Positions 33,030 through 39,878 of a DNA stretch of 39,878 nt are shown in pieces; the first letter of the stretch is position 1; each line of letters begins with the position of its first letter. The translations under genes were made by a program, and so were the position numbers. Source of the stretch: Fibrobacterota bacterium (lineage in GTDB: Bacteria; Fibrobacterota; Fibrobacteria; UBA5070); assembly GCA_029557215.1 (NCBI GenBank), contig JAKPQQ010000222.1, positions 82,481-122,358 of the forward strand, read 5' to 3'. The notes beneath the pieces are model-generated. The model was not told where the DNA came from and did not search any database. It worked only from the letters and a program-made list of their open reading frames with translations.

Positions 33030-35186
33030 TCAGAATTCGGTACCGCCCGTGCCGGCACTTTCGAGACATTTCTTGGCGGTCGCCAAGGCGTAGGTCGCGT
33101 CCTTCTCGAGACGGGCCTTGTCCTTTTCGAACTTCTTCTGCTTGTTCACGATGTCCTGGAACTTGAAGAAGTCTTCCTTGGCGGTGGCGATGCGGTCGAT
33201 GTTCGGCTTGACCGCGGCGCGCTTGTCGAGCACGCGCTCCGAGGGCAGCTGCAGGGACAGTTGGTAGACCTTTTCCATGACTTCCGAGGAGTCCGCGGTC
33301 GCGGTCTGGTAGTCGGTGGTCTTCTTCTGGATTTCCTCGGCGGTGAGGAAGCCCTTGCCGATCATCTGCTGCACGGTTTCGAAGCTCTTCACCGCATTGC
33401 CGCAATCCTTGCGCGACAGCTGGCCGTATCCCTTGACCAGGTGGCCTTCGGGGATCAGGATCGAGGTGGGAGCCTTGTCCATGATGTTGTCGATGTGCTT
33501 GTTCGCGTCATCCCAGAACTTGGGGTTGGACGCGGCGTTGCGCACAAAGCACCAGGCGGCGGCAAGCTGGGCTTCGTCGTAGTAGCTGGAGTTGCTGGGG
33601 ACCTGGGTGTAAAGGTCCAGGGCGCGTGTCAGCTGAGGCTGGGGCAGCGAGTACAGAACGTGTCCAAGACGGACCGCGGCGGCTTCCTGGAGGTCCTTTT
33701 CGGACTTGTTGCGCGGCTGGCGGGTGAGCACGGCTTCGAAACGCTGCTGGGCCTCTTCGAGCTTGCCTTCGCGGGTCGCGATCTGGCCGAGGGTGTACTG
33801 GGCGTAGCCGTAGTTGGCGTCGTCCTTTCCGATGCTTTCCAGGAGCTGGCGGGATTCGGAATCCTTGCCCTGGGCGAAATAGGCCTGGCCCATGACGTAG
33901 TCGGCGTCGGACTTGATGTCGGAGCTCTTGTACTGGCTGGCGATGATGTTGTAGTTGTTCTGGGCTTCCGACCAGTTGCTTTCCTTGTAGGCGATGTTCA
34001 GCAGCTGGAAGTAGTACTTGGGCACGTAGGCCGAAGCGTCGTAGTTCTGGATGCCCGTCTGGTAGACCTTCTTGGCCACCGCGTTCATTTCCATGTTCTC
34101 CAGGCTCTTGCCCTGGTAGTAGGACGCGATGTCGGCCTTGCGGTAGGTGGGGTACTTGACCACCACGCGTCCGAAGGAGTAGGCCGATTCGAGGAAGCGG
34201 CGCTGGAGGTAGAGTTTCATGGCGGCCTGGAAGGCTTCTTCCGGCTCGCGGATCAGACGGGTGTAGCGCTTGGAGCCCTGGACTTCTTCGCGCGTGGGTC
34301 CGAACCGGCTGGTCAGCTTGACGTTCCAGAGCAGACCGCGCTTCTGGTCTTCCCAGGAAATGCCGTCGTGCGAGATGTCGAGCTCGATTTCGAAGTAGCG
34401 GATGATCGCCAAACGCTGGGCGTTGCCCGAGAACGAAAGCATGGGGAAGCCTTCGCGGGTGATCTTGCCACCAAGCGCCACGTTGGGCGACATGAAGTAG
34501 AGAGCACCGACAGCCCAGGCGTTCTGGGATTGGCCGGTGAAGTCGATCATGGAGAATTCGGCGCGGCCTTCGAGGGAGCGATCCAGTCCGAGCCAGTGCA
34601 CGCCAAGATTCACGTTCTGGGTGTTGTCGAATCCGGGCTGCTGGTAGGCGTTCTGGACCGATCCACCGATCTTGAGGAAACCGGTCTTGGAGTTCTGGAA
34701 CGGATTGAACAGGACGCCGACGTCGGTGGCGATGGGGTAGGTCTTGGCGTCGCCGAAGTTGTTGAAGTTGAGCACCTGGACGTTGGCGCCCAAGGTCATC
34801 CAATGGAAGACGCGGTAGCCGTAGCCCAGCAGGATGGCGTCCTTGCGCCAGGTCGTGCTGCCGGCATCGACCACGCCTTCGGTCTTGTCGACCGTGGCGC
34901 CGTTGATGAACACGGAGGCGCCGATGGTGTGGTTGTAGCCGATCGGGAACACGCCGGAGACGTATTCCAGTCCGGCTTTGCCGTTCACCGTGCTGTACAT
35001 GCCGAACATGACTTCGGTCTGGTCGGCGTCGGTGATGTTGCCCGGATTGATGAATGCAGCCGTGTTCGTGCCGAAATCGCCGAAGTAGTCGGTCTGCTGA
35101 TAACGGGTCTTGGAGTACTCGAGGGCCAGAGCGTTGCCGGAGAGCAGAAGCGTTGCGGCAAGGGCGGCGTTGCGTGCGTTGTTCAC
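33030..35186 (-). CDS. outer-membrane beta-barrel fused to a TPR domain
   Basis: 718 residues. The signal peptide 'MNNARNAALAATLLLSGNAL' has cleavage near residue 21. The mature N-terminus up to about residue 290 alternates in barrel-like strands, with a PorV/FadL-like opening ('FGTNTAAFINPGNIT') and later 'GLLWNVKLTSRFGPTREEV'. From about 305 to the end there are TPR-type helix pairs ('AAMKLYLQRRFLESAYSFGR', 'YAQYTLGQIATREGKLEEAQ') and a charged helical tail. The protein should sit in the outer membrane with the TPR part in the periplasm, able to bind partners. Barrel and TPR in one chain is uncommon. It lies between the beta-helix and large TPR genes of the same operon. Confidence 0.75.
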   Translation of the reverse strand: MNNARNAALAATLLLSGNALALEYSKTRYQQTDYFGDFGTNTAAFINPGNITDADQTEVMFGMYSTVNGKAGLEYVSGVFPIGYNHTIGASVFINGATVDKTEGVVDAGSTTWRKDAILLGYGYRVFHWMTLGANVQVLNFNNFGDAKTYPIATDVGVLFNPFQNSKTGFLKIGGSVQNAYQQPGFDNTQNVNLGVHWLGLDRSLEGRAEFSMIDFTGQSQNAWAVGALYFMSPNVALGGKITREGFPMLSFSGNAQRLAIIRYFEIELDISHDGISWEDQKRGLLWNVKLTSRFGPTREEVQGSKRYTRLIREPEEAFQAAMKLYLQRRFLESAYSFGRVVVKYPTYRKADIASYYQGKSLENMEMNAVAKKVYQTGIQNYDASAYVPKYYFQLLNIAYKESNWSEAQNNYNIIASQYKSSDIKSDADYVMGQAYFAQGKDSESRQLLESIGKDDANYGYAQYTLGQIATREGKLEEAQQRFEAVLTRQPRNKSEKDLQEAAAVRLGHVLYSLPQPQLTRALDLYTQVPSNSSYYDEAQLAAAWCFVRNAASNPKFWDDANKHIDNIMDKAPTSILIPEGHLVKGYGQLSRKDCGNAVKSFETVQQMIGKGFLTAEEIQKKTTDYQTATADSSEVMEKVYQLSLQLPSERVLDKRAAVKPNIDRIATAKEDFFKFQDIVNKQKKFEKDKARLEKDATYALATAKKCLESAGTGGTEF

Positions 35187-35203
35187 GAGTCGTCTCCCCG
35201 GTA

Positions 35204-36142
35204 TTACTTGGAGTTGTTCTTGGACGTGTTGGACTTCTCAGATTCGGAATCCGCGGGTGGTGCCGCCGATTCTGAACTGGAAGCCGCTGGCTCGTCGGAT
35301 GCACTCGACGAACCGGCATCGGGGACGACGGTCGAGCCGTCGTAGAGCCCGATATCCACCTTGCCTTCACCTCGTCCCAGCATCGGGGATTCGTTCTTGC
35401 ATTTGAGATTCAGCGAGAAGGGCGATGCGGAGATGAACAACGGATCGAGCGACAGGTTGGTCTTGTTCACCTTCGCGTACTTGTTGAAGGGGTAGTAGTT
35501 GTGCCAGATGTTGTTGTTGTTGATCCGGACATCCATTTCCTTGTCGACGAACACGCCATACTCGTGGTTGCCCACGAAGATGTTGTTGCGCAAGTTGACG
35601 CGTCCAGGACCCAACGCGCTGATGCCGGAATAGCCGTTCCGGACGATCACGTTGTTTTCGATCCACACGTTCTGGGCGTTCACGCCGTAGAGCAGGATGC
35701 CCGACCAGCGGTTGCCGAAGATCACGTTGTTCTTGATGTGCGGCTGCGAGATGTACGCACCGATACCCGCACCGTGATTGTCCATGATGATGTTGTCATG
35801 GATCTTGGGTGTGGTGTTTTCGCAGAGGATGCCGTCGATGCCGTTGCGAATGGTGAATCCGTAGATTTCACCTTGGGCTTCGCCCAGCACGGTAGGCCCG
35901 CGGCGACCTCCGTCGATGATGGTCGTTGCTGGGTTTTCACCCGCAAGGACGACACCTTGGTTCAGTTTGACGTTCTCGTTGTAGACACCGGCTTTTACAA
36001 AGATGGTGTCTCCGAAGTCGACATTGCGGAATGCTTCCCGGATGGAAGGATACTGCGTCGGGACGACGACGGTCTTGGCGAAAACAGCGGATGTAAGGCC
36101 CGCTAGGCCCAGGGCGAAGCCGAGGGACACGGAGTGCTTCAT
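35204..36142 (-). CDS. secreted parallel beta-helix repeat protein
   Basis: 312 residues. The signal peptide is 'MKHSVSLGFALGLAGLTSAV' with cleavage near residue 22. A short pectate-lyase-like opening ('VPTQYPSIREAFRNVDFGDT') follows. Right-handed beta-helix coils with regular asparagine turns, such as 'GFTIRNGIDGILCENTTPKI' and 'IENNVIVRNGYSGISAL', run from about 60 to 215. The tail (273-312) is Ser/Ala/Glu-rich and disordered. The fold is that of polysaccharide-binding or -cutting proteins, but I see no catalytic set. The ATG at 36142 has AGGA 7 bases upstream; a start 18 codons earlier is less likely. It is the first gene of the operon and may bind sugar outside the cell or on the envelope. 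Confidence 0.75.
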   Translation of the reverse strand: MKHSVSLGFALGLAGLTSAVFAKTVVVPTQYPSIREAFRNVDFGDTIFVKAGVYNENVKLNQGVVLAGENPATTIIDGGRRGPTVLGEAQGEIYGFTIRNGIDGILCENTTPKIHDNIIMDNHGAGIGAYISQPHIKNNVIFGNRWSGILLYGVNAQNVWIENNVIVRNGYSGISALGPGRVNLRNNIFVGNHEYGVFVDKEMDVRINNNNIWHNYYPFNKYAKVNKTNLSLDPLFISASPFSLNLKCKNESPMLGRGEGKVDIGLYDGSTVVPDAGSSSASDEPAASSSESAAPPADSESEKSNTSKNNSK

Positions 36143-36239
36143 GGCGATTCCTGGCTGGTGGTAAGGAAAACGGAGCACTGGAGTTAGAAACTGCACGGCG
36201 CAAATGGAAAGATGCCACAGTGTTGTGACACCGAGGGAA

Positions 36240-36266
36240 AGTATGGTTCTGCTGAGAACCAGTCAA
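36240..36266 (-). promoter_or_regulatory. candidate promoter of the envelope-machine operon with nested operator-like palindrome
   Basis: On the minus strand, TTGACT (36266-36261) and CATACT (36245-36240) are 15 bases apart. The spacer is filled by the perfect inverted repeat GGTTCTCAGCAGAACC (36260-36245, arms of 6 with a 4-base centre). The -10 box and short spacer are imperfect, so an activator or repressor acting on the palindrome is likely if this is the promoter. It lies about 98 bases before the start codon at 36142. Confidence 0.5.
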
Positions 36267-36529
36267 GCCGTTTTCATGCGTGGTGACGATTCCTGCCACA
36301 AAACAACGGCCTTCGATGCCCCAATCCCCCAAAAACGGGTCTGTTGGAGCAAGTCTCCGCCGCAGGCGCGCGCAGAGGGGTGGACACACAAGAAACCAAA
36401 CGGCGGATCTGACGCCCACCACCGCCGGCGATCGGAACATCCATGGCGGGGTTCCGGACGCGGCAAGGTCCGCACGGCGGAGACGATGCGGGCATCCACC
36501 GTCGCATCGCTGGACAAGCGGTGGCACAA

Positions 36530-36554
36530 CGAAAACGGCCCGCTCAGGCGGGCC
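36530..36554 (-). terminator. rho-independent terminator of the histone-like gene
   Basis: A perfect 7-bp GC stem (36537-36543 with 36548-36554) with loop TCAG is followed on the minus strand by GTTTTCGTTGT. It lies 40 bases past the stop codon of the histone-like gene. Confidence 0.7.
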
Positions 36555-36593
36555 TTGTCGTGGTTGGATCCGTATTTGGGTGCCTCGCGAAGA

Positions 36594-36791
36594 TTATTCG
36601 CCGAGCATCTCTTTTTGACGCTTGCGTTCTTGGATCGCTTCGCGGATTTCCTGGGCTCCGGACTTGATGTCCTGGAGAAGCTTGCGAGCTCGCGTTCCGG
36701 CGACCGCGTTGCCCTTGAGTTCGAACTTCTCGTACTCCGAGCGCAAAGAATCGATCAGGGAACGAAGTTCATCGATCTTTTCCAAACTCAT
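36594..36791 (-). CDS. Hc1-type histone H1-like protein
   Basis: 65 residues, strongly helical and charged. The segment 'FELKGNAVAGTRARKLLQDI' followed by 'EIREAIQERKRQ' matches the Hc1 family pattern (K-G-N-x-x-A-G-T-R-x-R-K), seen in chlamydial Hc1 and in short proteins of FCB-group bacteria. Such proteins bind DNA and pack the nucleoid. The long Lys-rich tail of chlamydial Hc1 is absent. The ATG at 36791 has GGAG 7 bases upstream. It follows tRNA-Asn by 29 bases on the same strand with no terminator between, so it may be transcribed from the tRNA promoter. A clear terminator follows. Confidence 0.8.
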   Translation of the reverse strand: MSLEKIDELRSLIDSLRSEYEKFELKGNAVAGTRARKLLQDIKSGAQEIREAIQERKRQKEMLGE

Positions 36792-36820
36792 CGAAGACTC
36801 CAAGGGACCTAGAAATGAAG

Positions 36821-36893
36821 CTGGCTGAGTAGGACTCGAACCTACGACCGGGCGGTTAACAGCCGCCTGCTCTACCGACTGAGCTATCAGCCA
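36821..36893 (-). tRNA. tRNA-Asn (GUU)
   Basis: The minus strand gives a complete cloverleaf of 73 bases. The acceptor TGGCTGA pairs with TCAGCCA before a G discriminator base. The D arm is GCTC/GAGC, the anticodon stem GGCGG/CCGCC has loop CTGTTAA (anticodon GUU), and the T arm is GTAGG/CCTAC with TTCGAGT. CCA is not encoded. Confidence 0.95.
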
Positions 36894-36904
36894 AGGGATG
36901 AGGA

Positions 36905-36932
36905 AATATAAAGCATCTTGGTGCGAAAGCAA
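36905..36932 (-). promoter_or_regulatory. promoter of tRNA-Asn and probably the histone-like gene
   Basis: On the minus strand, TTGCTT (36932-36927), a 16-base spacer and TATATT (36910-36905) sit just before the tRNA, giving a leader of about 5 bases. Confidence 0.65.
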
Positions 36933-36948
36933 GGGCCGAACAATGGCT

Positions 36949-38001
36949 TTAGCTGTTTTGTCGTGGATCCAGCAGCTCGATGTGCGAATGGGTGAGGATT
37001 CGCTGCACGCAATGGATGCCCGCTCCCAAGGCTTGATGGATGCGAAGACGCGCTTTGGGTTCCCAAACAACCGGATCGGGGATCGGGAGATGCGTTTGGT
37101 CTTCCCGACAGGCCGTGGCCATCCGCAACGGATTGCGGCGCTGGCACACGAGATCCAGGTCCACGCCATCGCTTGCGCCTCCAGCCACCAGGAACGCCGT
37201 ATCCGGATAGGATTCGAGGCAGGAGAGCACCCATCCCAGATCGCCCAACGCCGGATGCCGACTCGCGATGGGTTCGGCACCCGAGCCGTCTTGCGCCTGG
37301 AAGACGCGCGCGCAGCGTTCGCCCAGGGCTTGGACCGTCCGGGCGTCGGCGCCGGGAAGCGCCAGCCCCCACATGGGCCGTGCCCGCAGACGTTCTTCCA
37401 GAAGTCCGAGCAGGTGGTCGATCAACGCTTCCAGGCGATCGGGCGCGAACCACGCCACGCCTCCGGACGGAAGCTGTCCAACCGGCCGGACCGCGCCGAC
37501 GACCGCCGCGACGGAGGCCAGCCGCGACGCGGGAATCCGTTCGAGACCACCTCCGTTGGCGTCGAGCTCGACCACCAGCATGGATGCGGAATCGGAGCCG
37601 CCATCGACCACCACCAGATCGGCATCGGCCAGGATGGAACGCTGCGTGAACAGATCGAGGTGCCCGTCGCGAACCGCGAGCGACGCCTTGCCGTTGGCCG
37701 CGACAAGCCCCCACACCCCGCCTTCCAGGGCGTCCTGATCCAGCCGATCGGGCGATCCCGCCGTCGCGAGCGCGCCGTGGCGGACCAGGCCGATCCGGAG
37801 TTCGCCGGAAAGCTCTTTGGCCAACCGCCGCGCCAGAACGGAGTCGCCGCAGGATGGTTTCACGACGATCTCCAAGGGGTGGTAGCTCCAGCCCGAATTC
37901 CCGACGACACGCTCCTCGATCCGATTCGCCACCACCACCCTCCCCCCGATCAACCTGGGCGAGAATATACCCCGGTTGCGCGTGCGGGCTCGAAATGCCA
38001 T
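36949..38001 (-). CDS. MobB/MobA-like fusion protein (nucleotidyltransferase type), degenerate P-loop
   Basis: 350 residues. The C-terminal part (about 160-350) resembles the end of MobA molybdenum-cofactor guanylyltransferases: 'VCQRRNPLRMATACREDQTH' followed by 'VVWEPKARLRIHQALGAGIH' has the MobA order R-x-P-x-x-x-A-T-A, then W-E-P-K-A. The N-terminal part (about 45-150) resembles MobB, the P-loop partner: 'PLEIVVKPSCGDSVLARRLA' sits where Walker A should be but lacks the G-K-S/T core. The MobA N-terminal G-G-x-S-x-R-x-G loop is not visible either. It may be a diverged, non-catalytic or differently acting member. The start is uncertain: the ATG at 38001 lacks a good ribosome binding site and in-frame GTG codons follow. 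No other cofactor gene is nearby. Confidence 0.5.
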   Translation of the reverse strand: MAFRARTRNRGIFSPRLIGGRVVVANRIEERVVGNSGWSYHPLEIVVKPSCGDSVLARRLAKELSGELRIGLVRHGALATAGSPDRLDQDALEGGVWGLVAANGKASLAVRDGHLDLFTQRSILADADLVVVDGGSDSASMLVVELDANGGGLERIPASRLASVAAVVGAVRPVGQLPSGGVAWFAPDRLEALIDHLLGLLEERLRARPMWGLALPGADARTVQALGERCARVFQAQDGSGAEPIASRHPALGDLGWVLSCLESYPDTAFLVAGGASDGVDLDLVCQRRNPLRMATACREDQTHLPIPDPVVWEPKARLRIHQALGAGIHCVQRILTHSHIELLDPRQNS

Positions 38002-38094
38002 GTTGTCGACGATCGGACGCCCGCCAACGCGACCATGGATGAACTTCCATCCCGCGTTCGGGCACCAATGCTATTCCAACCCGGAGCACCGTCC

Positions 38095-39878
38095 ATGATT
38101 TCACTCGCTCTCGCCCTGGCCGGATTGGCCACCACCGGCGCATCGCGCAACGTCCTGGAGCTGGGATCCGGTCCCGGCGCCTGGTCCTACTCCTACGGAG
38201 GATCGACCAGCGGGAAAATCTCGTCGTCGGAGGAGGCCAAGCTGCTGACCTATTCCGGCGACGACAACGAGTATTCGGGGTGGACCTTGCACCTGCCCCA
38301 GTCGCTGGACCTGTCGGCGATCCGGGTTGGCGGCGCCTTGAAGCTGCGCGTCCAGGGCGACCGCGGGGGCGAAGAGATCTTCGTTGGCCTGATGGACGAC
38401 GAATCGGACGGTCCCGGCAGGAAGATCCAGGTGCGGGTTCCGCTGAAGAACTACGCGCCGCTGGACAAGAACTGGAAGAGCGTGACGATTCCGCTGGCCG
38501 ACTTCGAGGACCATGGTTCCTGGTGGGACGACAAGGCCAAGCAGGAGATTTCGGGTCGGTTCGACTGGACCAAGGTGGCCGAGGTCAGGATTTCGTCCAA
38601 CCGCGGCGCGAACAGGGCTCGCAGCGACTCGGCGGGGATCTTCAAGGTCGCGATCGACGAATGGACGATCGCGGACACCAGCGGGGTGTGGAACGCCGCG
38701 GCCTACTGGAAGCACTTCAAGAGCGACGCGCCGGACGACACCTTGGAGACGTTCGGGGGCGAAAACCCGCAATCGCGGTGGTTCCTTGCCGCCGACGACG
38801 CGTCGAAGCGCTCGATGAAGGCCGCCGACCCCAAGGACGGCCGCGCCCTGGAGTTTTCCTACACGATGGGGTCGTGGACGACCTTGGGCGCTTCGCTCGC
38901 CAACATCCCGGGCAAGACCCGAGGGAACTGGAGCCGCCACGGCGGAATGGCCGTGGAAATCTGGAGCCCGCGCAACGGCGTGGGGATTCAGGTGCAGGTG
39001 ACCGACAGCGGCAAGGAGCAATGGGTGAAGAACATCCATCTGGCCCCGGGTTGGAACTCCGTGGTGGTGCCGTTCAAGGCGTTCACGCGCAACGGAAATT
39101 GGCAACCGGAAGGCGCCGTCGCCAACGGACGGATGGACCTGGGAAGCGTCCAGACCCTGGGGTTCCAGCCCTTGGACCAGGGCGTGGCGACCACGCTGCG
39201 GCTCAAGGACGTGCGGTTGACCAACCATGCGCTGGACCCCAGGAAGGCGAAGCGACCCGACGAGATCCGCTGGAACCACCTGGGCTACGCGCCGCGGGCC
39301 ACCAAGCGGTTCGTGGTGGCGAACCCGACGGATTCCGTCTTCGAGGTGCTGGATGCCGAAGGCAAGGTCGCGCTGGGCGGCAAACTGGTGCGCGCGGGCA
39401 CATGGGAGCCGTCCGAAGAAGAAGTCGCGCAAGGCGATTTTTCCAGCCTGCGACGCGCCGGGACGTACAGCATCCGGGTCGGGAAGTCGAAGTCCCTGCC
39501 GTTCGGGATCGCCTCCGACGTGTACGGGAACACTCTGGTGGACGCCGCGCGCGCGTTCTATTTCCAGAGGGCGTCCACCGACCTCCAGGAAAAACACGCT
39601 GGAATCTGGCAACGCAAGGGCGGGCACCCCGACAAGGATCTGCCCCTGTTCGAGGCGGGCCGCCAAGGGAAATGGAGCGCTCCGGGCGGATGGTACGACG
39701 CGGGCGACTACGGCAAGTACGTGGTGAACGCGGGCATCAGCGCGAGCACGCTGCTTCTGCTGCACGAACTGTTCCCCGCCGGGCTGCCCGACGGCAGCCT
39801 CGGCATCCCCGAATCGGGCAACAAGCGCAGCGACCTCCTCGACGAGGTGCTGTGGGAGATGCAGTGGTTCGAGCGCAT
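38095..39878 (+). CDS. secreted glycoside hydrolase family 9 enzyme, 3' partial
   Basis: At least 594 residues; the gene runs off the window. A signal peptide ('MISLALALAGLATTGA') is followed by two successive jelly-roll, carbohydrate-binding-like modules (about 20-200 and 215-375). Both end in similar strands and have 'WKSVTIPLADFEDHGSWW' / 'WNSVVVPFKAFTRNGNW' as matching segments. An Ig-like CelD N-terminal module (about 388-475, 'RWNHLGYAPRATKRFVVANP') precedes the GH9 catalytic start, with 'GGWYDAGDYGKYVV' (catalytic-base Asp pair near residue 535). GH9 enzymes are mostly endoglucanases acting on cellulose or beta-glucan. The ATG has GGAG 9 bases upstream. It is divergent from the MobB/MobA-like gene, 93 bases apart. 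Confidence 0.9.
   Translation, partial: MISLALALAGLATTGASRNVLELGSGPGAWSYSYGGSTSGKISSSEEAKLLTYSGDDNEYSGWTLHLPQSLDLSAIRVGGALKLRVQGDRGGEEIFVGLMDDESDGPGRKIQVRVPLKNYAPLDKNWKSVTIPLADFEDHGSWWDDKAKQEISGRFDWTKVAEVRISSNRGANRARSDSAGIFKVAIDEWTIADTSGVWNAAAYWKHFKSDAPDDTLETFGGENPQSRWFLAADDASKRSMKAADPKDGRALEFSYTMGSWTTLGASLANIPGKTRGNWSRHGGMAVEIWSPRNGVGIQVQVTDSGKEQWVKNIHLAPGWNSVVVPFKAFTRNGNWQPEGAVANGRMDLGSVQTLGFQPLDQGVATTLRLKDVRLTNHALDPRKAKRPDEIRWNHLGYAPRATKRFVVANPTDSVFEVLDAEGKVALGGKLVRAGTWEPSEEEVAQGDFSSLRRAGTYSIRVGKSKSLPFGIASDVYGNTLVDAARAFYFQRASTDLQEKHAGIWQRKGGHPDKDLPLFEAGRQGKWSAPGGWYDAGDYGKYVVNAGISASTLLLLHELFPAGLPDGSLGIPESGNKRSDLLDEVLWEMQWFER

Larger units (their letters stand above)
36143..36593. other. gene-free stretch upstream of the beta-helix operon
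   Basis: No convincing coding region on either strand. It holds the candidate operon promoter with the nested palindrome (36240-36266) and, at the far end, the terminator of the histone gene (36530-36554). The middle 250 bases show nothing I can name. Open frames there have low-complexity Arg/Pro/Ser-rich translations typical of GC-rich non-coding DNA. Confidence 0.6.

Noticed and set aside
1-39878. CRISPR arrays or insertion sequences
   Set aside because: No regularly spaced direct repeats, no transposase-like protein and no terminal inverted repeats flanking a gene were seen on either strand.

Overview
This is a GC-rich, gene-dense bacterial chromosome segment. Its features are primary-type sigma factor and cell-wall genes, outer-membrane beta-barrels with signal peptides (so a diderm), a short Hc1-type histone-like protein, an energised ExbB/ExbD envelope cluster and a secreted family 9 glycoside hydrolase. 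Together these point to a Gram-negative, probably fibre-degrading, lineage. A member of the Fibrobacterota (or a neighbour in the FCB group) is my best guess, but this is inference and no marker here settles it.

Layout. (1) 1-6242, plus strand: the end of a STAS-domain gene, rplS with its own promoter and terminator, then a tightly packed run of lgt, an RpoD-type sigma factor, a membrane-anchored TPR protein, a multi-pass acyltransferase-like protein and an RNase D-like exonuclease. The last four junctions are stop/start overlaps or a 1-base gap. (2) 6385-17394, plus strand: an accessory defence block with a possible glycosylase-fold protein, hsdM, fic, a hairpin-rich 99-codon bridging ORF, hsdS, a small putative antitoxin, a zeta-type toxin, hsdR and a YgjP-type metallopeptidase. 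It is a type I restriction-modification locus with two toxin-like genes built into the same transcript. (3) 17454-25307, minus strand: tRNA-Ser(UGA) with a terminator, the elongasome operon mreB-mreC-mreD-mrdA-rodA followed by comF, and a separately transcribed outer-membrane beta-barrel gene with its own promoter and terminator. (4) 25425-36266, minus strand: an apparent eight-gene operon. In transcription order it encodes a secreted parallel beta-helix protein, a beta-barrel/TPR fusion, a 1268-aa periplasmic TPR protein, a small SH3-like protein, ExbB, two different ExbD proteins and an AgmX/TonB-like periplasm-spanning protein. Its candidate promoter carries a perfect 16-bp palindrome between the -35 and -10 boxes. 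(5) 36537-38001, minus strand: a small Hc1-like histone gene just downstream of tRNA-Asn(GUU), and a MobB/MobA-like protein. (6) 38095-end, plus strand: the N-terminal part of a secreted GH9 enzyme.

How it works together. Region 1 joins lipoprotein maturation, transcription initiation and RNA processing. Region 3 is the lateral cell-wall synthesis machine. Region 4 has the parts list of a proton-motive-force-driven, envelope-spanning machine: an inner-membrane ExbB/ExbD motor, a TonB/AgmX-type coupling protein, large periplasmic TPR scaffolds and an outer-membrane barrel. It resembles the Myxococcus Agl-Glt gliding or Tol-Pal layouts without matching either exactly, and it is the most interesting candidate system in the window. 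Region 2 is the most clearly accessory part.

All domain calls are from reading motifs by eye; no database search was run.
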